A stretch of DNA of 64,000 nucleotides from Carettochelys insculpta (lineage: Eukaryota > Chordata > Testudines > Carettochelyidae): the NCBI RefSeq assembly GCF_033958435.1, contig NC_134138.1, positions 29,914,598 to 29,978,597 of the forward strand, written 5' to 3'. Shown here one piece after another: positions 9,751-22,399 of the stretch. Each line of letters begins with the position of its first letter. Position 1 is the first letter of the stretch. The position numbers were made by a program, and so were the translations under genes. The notes below the pieces were generated by a model. It searched no databases, was not told the origin of the DNA, and was given only the letters and a program-made list of their open reading frames with translations.

Positions 9751-11945
9751 CTTTCTTGTGTTGGCTCACAAGGCTTAAGTTAGCTGTGAACTGAGGCACA
9801 TGCATGAACATACATCCTTTAACTGGCAAAAACCTGTTAGCCAACCATGCTTTGATTGAGAAGTTAAACGTTTTCCATTGTATATATACACAACTCTGTC
9901 TACGGCTGTATTAGTGATTAATGTGAACCTTGCCTTCATTTTTGAGCTTATATGGCATTCCACCATACACTTTATCCTATACTATGAAATCCGTGTGTTA
10001 GGTATAGAGAACTTCTCAGGTCTGATGGTAGTTTATATTTGCTAGTTGCGGCTTGGGGGAGTTGTCGCACAATTAATGAGTTTGTGCCTTGGTTTCCCTT
10101 TGCACCATTGGGATAAATAACTAAGATATTAGAATGTGTTTCCCCGAGAGAGGCAACGTTAGCCTAAACTTTACTTTGTTTTTGAATATTAAAAAGTGAC
10201 TGTTATATATGTGAAGATCTGGCGAATTTGTAATATATGGCATTGTAGTGTATTTGTGCATGCATGTGGAAAGAGTAAGGGAAATCATTCTTCCTGATTC
10301 CTTGTGAGCTTTAAGTTTTTACATATGTTTTCATAGTCACTGCACATCCCACTCACTTGTTCCTTCTTTCATTAACCTGATCAGGCAAAGGCACTCGTAC
10401 CCCATGGTGAAGATGCTACCATAATGACCAGCACAGTGTAAATATTTAGACAGATGGACAGCCAACCACAAACACCTCAGGTGGCCATTCACAATTAACT
10501 TCAAAATACTTATCAAGTGCTTTGAGCACAAAAGGATGAGGCATAAGAAAGGTACTCTGTAATCAGTTCCTTCTTCAATTAATTCCAAAGCTGAGCACCA
10601 TTACAAGGTCTGATGCAGAATTTAAGATCTCTGTTAGAAACTTGAGTGCTACAAAGACTTGTGTGAGCCCTTGCAGTGGGCTGATTTTTCACCCTCTGCT
10701 TGAAGGCAATTGTTAATATCTACCAGATAACTTTTCAGAGCCCCAGTGTAATGGATTCTATGCTCACACTGACTTTAATAGCCTGGAAGATGGGTTTGCT
10801 CATATTTCTGTACATAATGTATGTGCAGTGCTGTGGTTATTATAAACCCTGTGGTTAGGAGAACTGTGGTTACTCTGTTGAATGGGATTGTGGCTGCTGT
10901 TATCCTTGAGCCAAAAATTCCTTGCTTTATCAACATACTGTCATTTCAAAACACACAACAACTATCTTTCTTTATTCAATAATCAAATGAACATTACTGA
11001 AGTGATTGTTCTGTGCCTCTAGGTACGTCTGCATCTGCGGTCAATAGGGAAAACAATGAAATGTTAAAAGAAAAGAAAATTCTAGCGGTCCATGGTAATC
11101 TTTATAAATAATTCTGTTTAAATTTTGTACCAAAGGGGGTTCCAGGATCCAAAAAGTATCTTAGATTCCCTGAACATAATATTTCAGAGTTAATATATTT
11201 TTTAAAAAATGAATGTTTTTTTTTATTGCAATGCCCACGTAGTTTAGTTTTTAATGAATAGAGGTGATTTTTAGATTATTTCTGGCAGGGGACAAACAGA
11301 GATGATAAGAACTCAAAGGGGAACAATGTTCATTGATGACTTCCCACTATACCCTTTAGGGAGATTATTATTGCATTTTACTAGCCGTAGAGATGAAAGC
11401 ATACTGCTAGCTAAGGGGAGTCTCCAGGTTTTCACATTTTCATCAGCATACAAAGATAGGTTTTTTTTATTTTAGCTCTCTTCTTTCTAAAGTAGATCCA
11501 TTTTCAAGGCAGGAATAGAGGTGTAATGATAGACAGGTCCTCTTCAATTCCCCTTGCTTATGATTTCCTTCCCCTTCATCAAGAGGTTATAAACAGCTGG
11601 TGATGCTCGACTCCGAGCCCACATGTAGTACCTCATCCCTGGGTATATTATTGGTCTGCTTGCACCCCCTGGCCCATCCCTTTTTTCCAGTCTGTAGGTC
11701 AGTTTTTTTAACAGTTTCCAAAGTCCCCTTCCCTCTGCTCTCTCACAGAGCACATCTTAATAATGCCAACAAATTAATGATAACCTAACAATTAAGGCAA
11801 TAGATTTAATAATTAAAAGAAGGGCCTACTTCCTTTGGCTTTGATTAGGTACTTTGCCTGGAGCTGGACTAACTGCCTCTTTGAAGCTACCTCCCGGATG
11901 CAGCCTGACAGCCTTAGCAGTTCTGGTACTGAATGACTGGTTGTG
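9751..11945. other. mostly anonymous AT-rich sequence
   Basis: A weak MIR-like piece may lie near 10080-10130 ('tttgtgccttggtttccct'). Otherwise I see no repeat, RNA gene or protein-like frame. Poly-T and A/T-rich runs occur at 11200-11230 and 11461-11475. Confidence 0.5.
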
Positions 11946-11949
11946 ACCC

Positions 11950-12405
11950 CAGGAATATAAGAATTACCATTCTGGGTCAGATTCAAGGGTCATCTAATCC
12001 AGTTTCCTGTCTACCACATTAGCTGTGTCAGAGGAACACATGAGAACCCCAGGTTAGGTCTTGGTCTAAGCTGTAACAGAGGTTATCTTAAATCCTGAAG
12101 CACAAGGTCGAATACCCCTTCCAAAATTGTTTTTATGATTAGTTATTACAGCTGTCAATATTCTTGCTATCCAGATAAATAGCCAATCTCTTCCTGCATA
12201 CAGATTTCAAGGAGATATTGTAGCAGTGAATTCCACAGTCTATACATTGTGTGGAAAAGTATTTCATGTTAGTTTTGTATCTTCCTCCCGGCAAATTCAC
12301 TGATTGTTCCCTTGTTCTTGTGTTTTGTGACAGGAAGGATGGAAGCTCCTTAGTTAACTTCTTGATTATTTTATGTACTTTTATTGTCTCTGTCAACCAT
12401 ACATG
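11950..12405 (-). mobile_element. CR1 LINE 3' end
   Basis: The forward strand begins with 'aagaattaccattctgggtc', the reverse complement of the TTATG-type CR1 terminus seen at 4573 and 26574. It continues through the 3' UTR to about 12405, where it abuts another LINE. Confidence 0.65.
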
Positions 12406-14080
12406 GTTTACTGAGGACTGTAGTGCCAGCCATCTTGACCAGGCCTGATGGCATCGCATCAGGCATTGAAGTTCTGAGAGCTGGCTGAATTCTGGAAGCC
12501 CACAAGTCCTTAGAGTGGTTGTACAGGCAATGCCAGGTAGGATCAGCATATGCACCCTTTGTGCATCGATGGAGAGTTTGTGAGCCTGGCGTGTTTGGAC
12601 CCCTCCAAATGAGATTGTTGATAAAACCTGAATTTTGCTTCAATTTAAAGACAGTTTTGCATCAATATATGAGACAAGACTTTGTGTAGGAGGTGGCTGA
12701 AGAACATTCAGGTTTGTAACTGTTTGAAATGTGCTTGCAGCCCAGGTAGATGAACATGTCAGCACTCTCTGCCATATGTGATCTCACCTGCATTGATGGT
12801 TCTGGTGGCCCAGCTTTGAAGTTCTGTCCTTTGATTTCCTGCTAGAAGATGTGCCACTCCATAAAGTGGGAGGCATTTTGAAGACTTTGGAAGCTGGGGC
12901 TGGTATTCTCTGATTTCTCTACAATCAGGACAGCATTGTTGGCCTAGTCTTACTTAGTAATCACGTCCTGAGCCACAGCGATTCTGACATATGAAGTGGT
13001 AAGTCATAACATCTGGCTGATAGCTGGACAAAACAGTTCTGGAACAAGAACTACATTCCTACCACATACCTGAAGCTGTGTACAAAGGCACCAAAAACTG
13101 TGACCCAATGTGCACTCTGACATCAGCACTGGTGTGCAGATTGTACACCAGATTTATCAGAACATCTGGAACACCAATTCCTTTCAGTGCTAGCCAATTG
13201 CTGACCTGTGGACTGAATCAAAAGCAAATGTGATGTCAAACTAATCCACATAAAGTGAGCAGTTGAATTCTTGATGCAGCTTATCCAGACATTAGTGGGT
13301 AAGGACAATGTCCATTGTTTACTGCCCAACAGTAAAATCTGATTTTTATGGGTGATGATGTTTGTTAAGGAAAAGCTGCAGCCTACCTAACACAACAGGT
13401 GCAAACACACCTTTGCAGGGACTGATAACAATGAGATAGGCCTGCTGTTGCCACATTAGTGCAAGATCCTTTGCCCTCGTACAAGTAGCTACAATGCTGG
13501 TATTTGGCTTAAGGCCCAAACTTTTATGAACAGTTATTGGAGACCAATGATCTCTGGTTCCAAGGCACTTTTGAGTAGCTCAGATGGAATACCGTCAGCT
13601 TCCAGAGCATGTCCGTTCCATAAATTTTGGATGTTCTTTTGTACTTTCTTTGGTCTGAAAGCAATAAATTTTACAGGTCTTACAGTTCTGGATAGTCGTT
13701 AGGCGGTGTGTGGTTCAGTATGATTTCAAAATGTGGTTTCCATCTATCCAAGTCCAAGTCCATTGATTGAAAAAAAGAAGACCTCTCTGGTTCCATGACG
13801 GGGATATTACTGGCTGCGAGTCAGATGGCTCTACAAGCAAGATGCAGATGTATTTTAAGCTGTCCTTGACTCTATTTGCAAAGATCTCATGGTCATATTT
13901 GGTATTGCTTGGAAAATGCCTTTCAGCCACTTACACTCTTGGATATCTCAGTGTTCGTATGCTTCTGGCATTTTTTTGTTAGTACAACTTAACAAAGACA
14001 CTTTTTAAAAGTCCAGGTTTCTTGCATGGCCCTATGAATCTGATTGTTTCAGCAGTGCTATGTGACAGGCAATTTCCATG
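12405..14080 (-). mobile_element. old non-LTR retrotransposon, reverse-transcriptase region
   Basis: Read on the minus strand, the pieces appear in reverse-transcriptase order. They are a linker with IPSELLKSALEPE (near 13590), NSRPISLLSVPAKV (near 13440), a YADD-like box before 'gctgtcctgattgtagag' (near 12930), FIYLG (near 12750), and RWL near 12440 where a terminal RWLGH-type motif would lie. Multiple stops and frameshifts break it. It differs from CR1; the clade is not resolved. The 3' end is lost at the junction with the CR1 at 12405. Confidence 0.65.
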
Positions 14081-14154
14081 TCATCTAAGAGGATACTGGG
14101 CTTATGTATGTAATCCTTAGTGGTTTATATGTGTAACACTGACAAACCCAGGTT

Positions 14155-14228
14155 GCTGGCCCCAGAGATAGAACCTGTGAGCAGAGGGTCTAAAGCCCTG
14201 CACTCTACCACATGAGCTAAAGGCCAGC
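14155..14228 (-). repeat. tRNA-like sequence (SINE head or tRNA pseudogene)
   Basis: On the minus strand 74 nt begin with GCTGGCC and end with GGCCAGC, a perfect 7-bp end stem. Inside are an A-box-like TAGCTCATGTGGTAGAG and a B-box-like GGTTCTATC. If the anticodon loop is CTTTAGA the anticodon would read UAA, so it is not a working tRNA. Two extra bases sit before the D arm. Most likely the head of a tRNA-derived SINE. Confidence 0.5.
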
Positions 14229-14838
14229 TGGCTGTCAGCTAAGGCTGTAGAGCAGAGACTTCATTCACCCCACATGAGGTCTTGGTGCCTCTGGGTACTA
14301 CATATGTATTTTAGAGCTTCAGCAGGATACTCAGATTAGGTATATTGCACTGTCATTGGGCATCTGGCTTGGAGGGTGTTGGAAAATGTAGTGAGAGGTG
14401 AACAACAACTAGTCTATGGCCTGAGAATGCTAGTGCTTCTCTGTCACAAAACCCTGTCGGATTTCACTGTGGATCAAGTTTGGATGAGATTAACTTCCTG
14501 CATGTCAGTTCCATTGTTTGAAACCCAGCTCCAGTGATGATTGTTAAGGCACATAAACCAGGAGCACATAACAGACAAGCCCTCAATGGCACGCAGTGTC
14601 AAATTTGTAGATTGTGTCCTTTTCCTCAGTCGACACATCATCTCTTGTTGCATAGACCGCAGTGACAAATCAGTGTCCATAACAATGTTGTAACTGAGCA
14701 GAGGCTATGAAAACATAGGGCTCCATGTAGTTGGAGTTTGTCTTACGACAAGTGCCACACCTTGAGTTAGATGTCGAGGGAGATTGTTCCTTCACCAGTA
14801 ACTTGATAGCTTTATGGCTGACGAGCCTTAGTGAGTAT

Positions 14839-15094
14839 GTCTTCACTGCAGTTAAATACCGGCAGCTGGCCCATACCAGTTGCCTCAGGCTTGTGGGCTA
14901 GGGCTAGAGAGCTCTTTAATTACAATGTAGATATTCAGGTGTGAGTTGTAGCATGACCTCTGGGACCCATGGGAGAGAGGTTGCTAGAGCCTGAGCTCCA
15001 GCCTGAGTCCAAACATATATGCTACACTTAAACAGTCCCTTAGCCCAAGTCAGCTGGAATGGACCAACCATAGGAGTCTAATTGCAGTGTAGAC
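14839..15094. mobile_element. fold-back MITE with ends TGTCTWCACTGCA
   Basis: The left arm (from 14839, TGTCTTCACTGCAGTTAA) and right arm (ending 15094, complement TGTCTACACTGCAATTAG) match over nearly 50 bp. A second inner pair ('gctagagagctc' against 'gagcctgagctcc') makes the element almost wholly palindromic. No open frame. Target duplication not seen. Confidence 0.7.
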
Positions 15095-15473
15095 AATCTA
15101 TGTAGTGCCAGTGATTATGAGGTAATAAGAGGTGAGTCCTCTGCCAAGAGCTGATTTATAACCAGTGCTATTCAGGGTGAACACATTTCACGTCTGACCT
15201 GGAACAGGCCTCTAAGGTCTGGTTTGGACAGCCAATAAGTTGGAGTCACTGGGGCTGAGAATTCCCTGAGCAAGCTTTGGGTCATACACTTCATCCTGGA
15301 GTCCAGAAGAGCAGGGCTTTAAGCTTGTTGCTCTTGTCACAATTATCACAGCTGTTGTGTCTTTGTTGCACTCTGCTTTCTTGTGACTGAGGAGACATAG
15401 AGGCCTTTTGTTTTGGAGCACACCAGCCCCTTCCTAGGAACTCTTCCTCCAGAGGATGATTCCCTGAGGAATA

Positions 15474-15679
15474 ATGCTTATTTTGAAGGAGGCCATAATG
15501 GGCTCCAATGGAACTATTTCAAAATAGTGCTATGGACCTGGAAATGCTATTTTGAAATAGCTGAGTGCTATTTCAAAATGCATTTTGGGTGTGGCTGTGT
15601 TACTTTGAAATAAGATACTTCAAAATGGCCATTTCGAAATATCTTATTTCAAATTAGGGCTGCCGTACAGATGTAGCCC
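15474..15679 (-). mobile_element. Harbinger-type MITE fragment, TTTCAAAATA family
   Basis: The minus strand starts GGGCTACATCTGTACGG, then has repeated TTTCAAAATA/TATTTTGAAA words. Its middle matches the element at 40125-40415 in the other orientation, including 'caaaatgcattttg' and 'ccattggagcccattatgg'. The far end is missing. Confidence 0.65.
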
Positions 15680-18600
15680 AACACATTGAAGTAGAATAAC
15701 TCACACCTGTACTATCTGCTATCCAGACTTCATTGTGTCCACTCTTAGTTGCCTCCTCCCTAAGGTAAACTACCCTAATCTTTACAATTTCTCTTCATAT
15801 GAGAGTTCTTCCAGGCCTCTGATCGTTCTTCTTACTCCTTTCTGGATCTCACCTCTAGTTTTGCAACATCTTTTGTGAGACTGGGTGACCATTACAGCAC
15901 ACAATATGTGAAAGCCCTGTGGGATCAGAGCAACGGTATATGATACTGCATGAAGAAGGCTCTCCACTCCATTCACTCTGGATCCACCTTTTTATAAGGT
16001 GGTGACAGTAGAACCTATGTAACCAAACCTATCAAGGGGCAAAATGAAAAATGTACTGTGTGATTTAGTCAGCTGTCTAATAGCCTGAGTTCCCATCACT
16101 CTGTCAGCTGTTGCTGAATCACGGTACAAGGCTAGTAACTAAGGCTCAGTGGATATTTTGTCAATGAAACATTTTTAGAATACTAAAAGAGACCTCTGAT
16201 TTATTTAAAAGGTCTTCTCATTCATAACTCTTTCTATAAAAGCCCTTGTGAGCTTAATTATATGGCATTTTCCCGCTGTTGTGAAGCCTCAGAATTATAG
16301 CTAGCTTCACTTTTTCTTCTTTGCAGCTCTATGATTTCTGATCATACCTCTATCTAACAGTTCAGAAGCAGAACCTGCTCCCCTTCAAATAATTGTGAAA
16401 TGACTCAGGAATCATATTTATCTGCAGTGATGGTTCTACTGATCTTCACCAAAACACACAAAGGGGAAAACATTATTCAGCTTGGAAATGGCAGTTCTTG
16501 AGCTTGTCTTGTTTTTTTTTTCCCCCTCATAAAATGTGCACTGTGAAAAACTGTGTCATTGGGTCACTTTTAATTTTTCTCCAAAGAAATTTGTGCTAAT
16601 TACTGCTTGATTATATGAGTCATTAGTGATAAATACTATTGCCTGACTAGTCTGGGAGAGTTGGCAGAAAAGGGTTTAGTAATTAATTGGAAAAGCTCAA
16701 GGGAATATGAAGCTTAAACTTTTCAGAATGAGACTTTGCATCCAATCAATATTTAAACCTAGTCTATGACACCCTCCCATCCTCTCCCAGTTATCATCCC
16801 TTGGAGCTCAGCTAACCCAGAGCCTGTGCTATAACCCCTTCTATTCACTAAGTCATTTTTCCCCAAAGATTGATTTGGGAATTCTCCTTTGTAGCTGAAA
16901 ATCAGAACCATTTCACTTTCCAGTTTCTTTGTTGACCTACAACAGAATTATAAATGGATGCTGAACCTTGCCCATGTCTATTTTTTATCGACAACAGCCC
17001 AAAACTCTGCTGTTAGTTACATGGGAGTAACTCTGGAGTAAACCTGTTGAAGTCAATGCAGATACTTTGGGTTTTGGTGGATGCATCTCATGGCAAGAAC
17101 AGACCCTATAGTGAAGGACCGAGATTATACACAAATTGCTGTATTCTTTCTGTTTACCAAATATATTTAACACTCTTATCTTTCATTGAACGAGCTTTTG
17201 TTGGTGAAAGTTAGTGATTCAAAAAAAAAAAAAAAAAACATTTTATAGCTCAGAAAAGAAAATGAAAAATACACAAGACTCCCTCTAATTCCCTTTAATT
17301 GCACACTGAGTTATTGCCAGCATGACCCTGACAGCAGTACTATTTCCTGAATACATAGCCCTGATCAACAATATTTTTTTCTTTCATGACAGATTCATTC
17401 CTTTGTTAAGGAATTGGTTAAGGGCTATGCCACTGCATCGGGGAAGGTGTAATTGGGCTACAGCAGGTTCATTCCTTTAATAGGTTAGGCAATAATTATC
17501 TGTCACCTTTCAGTACACTGGGCTTTTATTCTTTTAAAGGGGATGATTACCTTATCAGACAGTAATTTAGTAGCGTTCATCTGACAAAGTCTCGAAGAAG
17601 TGAGGAGCATACAACTTTATTCCTTTGTGAAAGCAAAGGAATTCGAGGCAATTGAAATGGCAGTAGAGTAGGTTATGTTATTACAAGAAAGCATAACTCT
17701 GTCCTCACCCTTTGGGGCCTTACTGCATAACACACAATCAGTCCCCATCACAGTTCAGGGCAAACGCACCGGAATGTCCTTTTTCCTGTCTGGCAAAGGG
17801 AGCCATTCACTGCTGCTCAGCCTTCAGCTCTTTCTTGGATGGGCACCTTTGACTTGCTTCCTCCTGGCTAAGGAGTGTTACATGCAGCACTGTTTCCTGT
17901 CTGCTCTGTGAAACTGTGAGCAAGTAAGATGGTCTAAGCATGAAAGCTTTGCTCTCTCCTCAGTGGCTATACCAGCATAATTGCCCACAGTTAGACGTTA
18001 CCACCTTTCTAAGCAAGCATATTTTATTCTTAAGGTGGTTCTATTACAGAAGACAATAATAAAAGAGCCTACACAGGTGATGATAAGCTTACCAGAGATC
18101 ACTCAGCCCTCAACCAGGGCTCTAGCAAGCTCTATCCTTCAAATCCTACCTGAGGAGTTGTCTGGGGCTGCAAGTTTATAATGCTGCTAGCTCAGAACAA
18201 GCAACCCCTGAATCTGTGATCACCTCCTTACACAGCATGGGGCTTTGATATTGGGACCGTGCAAAGAGGTAATCAGTGGACAATTGCCTTCTCCTCAGGG
18301 CTGGCTTTCAAGGGCTGAGTTTTTGCAGCATTGGAGGAGTGGGCAGCAGGAGGAGGAATTTGCATTCATCTCCCCTGAGATATTTCTGAGGAAATCTGCT
18401 TCATACGTGTTGTTCGCAAAGGTCATTCTTGTCCTCAGTATAATTCCTTGATCCTCCAGGCCCACAATAATACATAATCTTTCCATTTAATGCATGGGCT
18501 TCAAAGATACTTAATTCATTTGGGGAACTTAGGAGGGTTGCTTGAAATTGCCAACTCTGTCATAATCTTTATTCATACAAGTCATCCCACTTCAGAGAGG

Positions 18601-18840
18601 CAGGATCAGATTTGTTCATCTATATATGCAAACAAACCTGATCCTGCTTCATCAGTCATAGGATTGCAAAAGCACCCAGCTCTCTTTTAAACTCTACTTT
18701 TATAGAAGTAAATACCCAAGACCCACTTGATGTCACCGGAAAGAGGCTGACCAGTGCAGTTTTGGAAATACTGGCCTACAAGCACTATGTCCTGCCTCTC
18801 TGAAGTGTGACAATAAAATTAGCCTAAACTTCTGGGTAAT
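15680..18840. other. anonymous sequence, some stretches resemble conserved non-coding DNA
   Basis: There is an A run of 18 at 17221-17238. At 16480-16720 and 17390-17640 the sequence is AT-rich but complex, with homeodomain-like TAATTA words and no repeat hallmark, so it may be old unique DNA. No protein-like frame was found. Confidence 0.4.
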
Positions 18841-18843
18841 GAG

Positions 18844-19030
18844 CAGTGCGCTCTGTAAGCTGAGCGCTTGGGCGGACGCCCAGAGGAGATTCAGGTGCTG
18901 CCTGGCTGATTATTAGAGTGCCCACAACTGGGCAACCTATGTTGTTATTGGTGGGGCACATCTGCACATGCCTTGGTGCACATAAGAAAATGTATTCCGC
19001 CCCGGATGGGAAAGATTAGAGGGAACACTG
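18844..19030. mobile_element. hAT MITE (CAGTGTTCCCTCTAA family)
   Basis: Left end CAGTGCGCTCTGTAAGC, right end (complement) CAGTGTTCCCTCTAATC. The 8-bp flanks GTAATGAG (18836-18843) and GGAGTGAG (19031-19038) match at 6 of 8 positions, as expected for an aged hAT duplication. A partial copy lies at 7193. Confidence 0.65.
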
Positions 19031-19199
19031 GGAGTGAGGATCTTCAAACAGGTGTAGCGTTGGCTTAACTCTGTGCTGGCCGATTCCAGGGCAGTGCTGG
19101 CATAGACTAGGCCCTGTGATTGAGCCGTGAGTAGCTCCTTTGTGGCCTGCCATTTCAGTGAGGAGTCCTGCACACTGTTAGCACTTCACAGGCAATAGT

Positions 19200-19510
19200 A
19201 AGATTTCAGCTACGCCCAACAGCTGGGGCTTAAAGGGAGCAATTGCCCCCAGACCCAGCATTTCAATGGGGCCTGGAGTTCTGGCTGCCACCACTGCCAC
19301 TTTGACAGTGGCATCAGCCAGAGCTCTGGGCCCCTTTGAAGTGCTCTGGCAGTGCTGCTCCACCACTATGTGTGGCTGTGAGAAGGAGGGGAGGGGTTGG
19401 GTAGCACCATGATCTGGCCAGTGCAAAGGGTTGACTGCACTTTGCCCCACCCTTTCTATCCTTGGCCCCGCCCCTTCCTGGTCCTGGAGTTGGGGCCTCT
19501 CCCACATTGC
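19200..19510 (+). repeat. GC-rich palindromic repeat family, copy A
   Basis: The core contains 'gcaattgcccccagaccc', 'ggctgccaccactgccac' and 'ccagagctctgggcccct', with internal inverted symmetry. Related copies lie near 27040, 39500, 47130, 48780 and 60780. Open frames on both strands here are composition effects. Confidence 0.6.
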
Positions 19511-19833
19511 CTCAGGGCCTACAATGACTTCAGCAAGTTAAAAATTGCATTTCTTAAGAGGAACATAGTAAATATTGACTGTTTTAAAGTCTCTATGGAT
19601 GATGCTGGTTCCAGATTAGGGTGTTGTGATTACATGGTGTTACCTTCTAAAACATAACAGGCTGACTTTTGGATCCATCATCCACTGATTTCCACTCATG
19701 TAACTGAAAGCACAGTTAGGCCTGCTCTTGATAGAAGTGCTTTCCCTGGATAAAGCCCATAACAGAGATGCTAGGCTGAAATCTCTGTTTGTATAACTTA
19801 ACTAAATTGCAGAGCCGATGCATTGAGTTAATG

Positions 19834-19901
19834 GGCCAAACGCTCTGCAGATGTAACCCTATTGACTTGATTAGAGTTACACAAGCAGAGAATTTGGTCC
19901 A
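19834..19901. repeat. short fold-back repeat
   Basis: GGGCCAAACGCTCTGCAG faces GCAGAGAATTTGGTCC with 'ctattga' near the centre, so about 30-bp imperfect arms make one hairpin. I recall very similar short palindromes as common in turtles. Confidence 0.55.
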
Positions 19902-19904
19902 GTA

Positions 19905-20776
19905 GCTCAGAACACATTGGCACTGAGCTTTAGCACAAAAATTATAACTTGTCAATAAAGACTTATTTTAGGCGTCTTATAATACTGGTTAAGAAAACTA
20001 TTTTAGCCAGAAAATTGGCAGATTCACACTGAGAACAAATGAGAATGTTCCTGCAGAATTTGATGAAAATTTGTCAAGCTGTTTTTGAGTCACAGATCAT
20101 TAAACATTAGCAATGATTTGAATTTTTGACTTCCATCCTAATGTTTCTTTACCTCCTAGCTTGAAAACAGCTTGTTGCTGTGTTGTCATCCCTTCAAAGT
20201 TTCCAGCAAGTTACATGTTCTTGGAAGCTGATGTGCTAGTGATAACTGAAGCAGCTCAGCTGCAATTAAGCAAAAATACTTTTAAAAAATTGCTGTGATT
20301 AGTTTTGAATCTGATACTATGCCCAGAAGTAGGAACTCAGTTTAAAGTTTATGCCAGCAAGGGATCTGGACTCTGCTCAAACTTAAAAAATTACAAAGGG
20401 AAAAGCAGATAGAGTAGCTAGCTCCCATCAATCTAGCCTTAGCTCTGTATGTGTCTGTTAGCGTCTCTGTAATGTGAATGAAAATTATACTCTCCTAATC
20501 ACCTTGAACAGTATGTTTGCAAAACTGATCCTAATTTACACTATAGCATGTTCACCAACAAGCTTCTCTGCAAGTTTACCATGAAGGTTGCTTCATCTCC
20601 TGCCAGGTGGGTCTCACAGAGGCACTGTGTTGCCCTGTGCCATCCAGAAAACTGCAATCAGTCTCTGAAATGGGCAAGTGAAGGAAGGCCACCTCACATA
20701 CCATGCATGCACTTCTGCTGCCTTTAGCATCTTCATATGCACAAAAAAGTGAATACAGTTTCTATCCTGACTATAT
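19905..20776. other. no recognised feature
   Basis: AT-rich anonymous sequence without repeat or coding signal that I can name. Confidence 0.4.
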
Positions 20777-21212
20777 GGCTACGTCCACACTACGGGAAAA
20801 CTTTGAAATGGCATGCTAATGGTCAAATTGGAGAATACTAATGAGGGGCTGAAATTAATATTCAGTGCCTCATTAACATGCTGCTGGCCGTAGCACTTGG
20901 AAAGTGCCACGTTTTGCTCGTGTGCAGCTCGCCTACATGGGGGTGCTGCATGGAAGGACCCTGCAAACCACTGAAATCCCCTTATTCCTGTCAGCTGATA
21001 GGGATAACGGGATTTCAATGTTTGCAGCATCCTTTTGTAAAGGACCCCCCATACAGATGAGCCATATCCGAGCAAAATATGGCACTTTCCAAGTGCTGTG
21101 GCTGGCAACATGCTAATGAGGCGCTAAATATTCATTTAGCGCCTCATTAGTATTCTCCGATTTGGCCATTAGCATGGCCATTTTGAAATTTTTGTCTACT
21201 GTAGCTGTAGCC
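20777..21212. mobile_element. palindromic Harbinger-type MITE, about 436 bp
   Basis: Ends are GGCTACGTCCACACTACGG (left) and, complemented, GGCTACAGCTACAGTAGAC (right). Long inner arms contain 'cattagtattctccgattt' and its counterpart. A small perfect hairpin around ATATTCAT also lies at about 21120-21150. Similar inner words occur in the MITE at 50379. Flanking triplets (TAT and TTA) do not match, so the target duplication is unproven. Long frames on both strands are mirror images of the palindrome, not genes. Confidence 0.75.
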
Positions 21213-21960
21213 TTAGTGTAACTAAATTAGATGGCGCTGCCAAAACCTAGGATAGCATGGCAGACTGATCTAAGAACGTGGTGGCTAATGGGAATGTGGC
21301 GTAGCGGTGAAGTTACTCAGTGAGTTATGTTGGAGTAAAAATTTCTAAAAAATGTCAGCTGGAACTATAGCATTTTAGAGCTATGGCACAGCAGCTCAAT
21401 GTTTAAATGTTTGCCTTCAGCTGCTACATGGATGTATAACTGATGATATACATGATGTATAACTGGTGCTTAGCAAGCTATAGTGGTTGCTTCTAACTCC
21501 ACTGAGATGCACATATTCACTGTAACATGGGCCAGTAATAAATGTGATCCAGCCCCACATTAGCTTAATCTAGCTATGAAACTAACCTACTTAGCATTTT
21601 TTTTTGTATAGCAGCTTATACCAGGGCACCATTTTGGAAGGGCTTGGGAGAGGGATAGCAGCCAAGTGCATGGGGATGCTGCTTGCCTTTCTTTCCTTTT
21701 TCCTGACTCTCAGGGAGTGAGGGGAAAGGACGCAGCTTGTGTGAATGCTTCTCACTCCTGGCTGGTGTAGGGGGTGGGAGAGAGGAGTAATTCAAGCAAT
21801 CTGTGTACTTTTCCCTGGTGCCCTGTATGCACAGCTGCTGCTGCTGCTCACTCTCTGGAAACGGCGCCCTCGCCTTATACTGCAACGTCACGTCTCTAAA
21901 TCACGTGGTATTGTTTGTCCTGCATGACTGTACAGCTGAAACTGTTGACAAGATGAAAAC
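21213..21960. other. no recognised feature
   Basis: Anonymous. A CTG run at 21836-21848 is the only simple repeat. Confidence 0.4.
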
Positions 21961-21964
21961 AGCC

Positions 21965-22125
21965 AGAGGAGGGTTGATTCTGTGACTGAAGCTCAGAACA
22001 GGAGATCTGAGTTCGATCTCTTGCTTTGCTACGGACACTGTGGGCAGGGGATGAGGGTGTCCATGGGCGTGTCTCTTAATTTCTCTGTCCTTCCAACCAC
22101 CTATCTCTAAACTAGGGTGGGGAAG
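21965..22125 (+). mobile_element. tRNA-derived SINE fragment
   Basis: It contains a B-box-like GAGTTCGATCTC, then 'tgctacggacactgtggg', 'gtctcttaatttctctgtcc' and 'ctctaaactagggtgg', in the order of reptile SINEs. The A box is weak. Confidence 0.5.
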
Positions 22126-22399
22126 GGCTAATTCTCCTCTCTCAGCTTTGGTCTGTCTCGTACCTTCTAAGGGTATGGCTTTGCACCAAAAAAAGTGTGC
22201 TTTTAGCATGGGTTAGCTACAGGGGGAAGAAGGAGGCAGGAGGTGAAAGGGCGGGGCACAGACAGAAGGGACGTAATATGTAGAGTGGCCACTGTGGACA
22301 ACTGCAGCACCAAGAAGGAGGTCAGCAAGGCTGGGGCTCTGCCACCTCGCCTGTCACAAAACCCGGGTAAGCACAAGTAGCTCCTCCTCCCCAAAGCCA

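Noticed and set aside
12139..12555. 138-codon minus-strand frame
   Set aside because: It crosses the junction of a CR1 3' end and an older LINE; the product matches no protein and mixes the two.
14155..14228. Functional tRNA gene
   Set aside because: Anticodon would be UAA, spacing before the D arm is wrong, and no Pol III T-run was clear immediately after it.
20779..21116. Overlapping frames on both strands with similar products
   Set aside because: They mirror each other because the DNA is a palindromic MITE.
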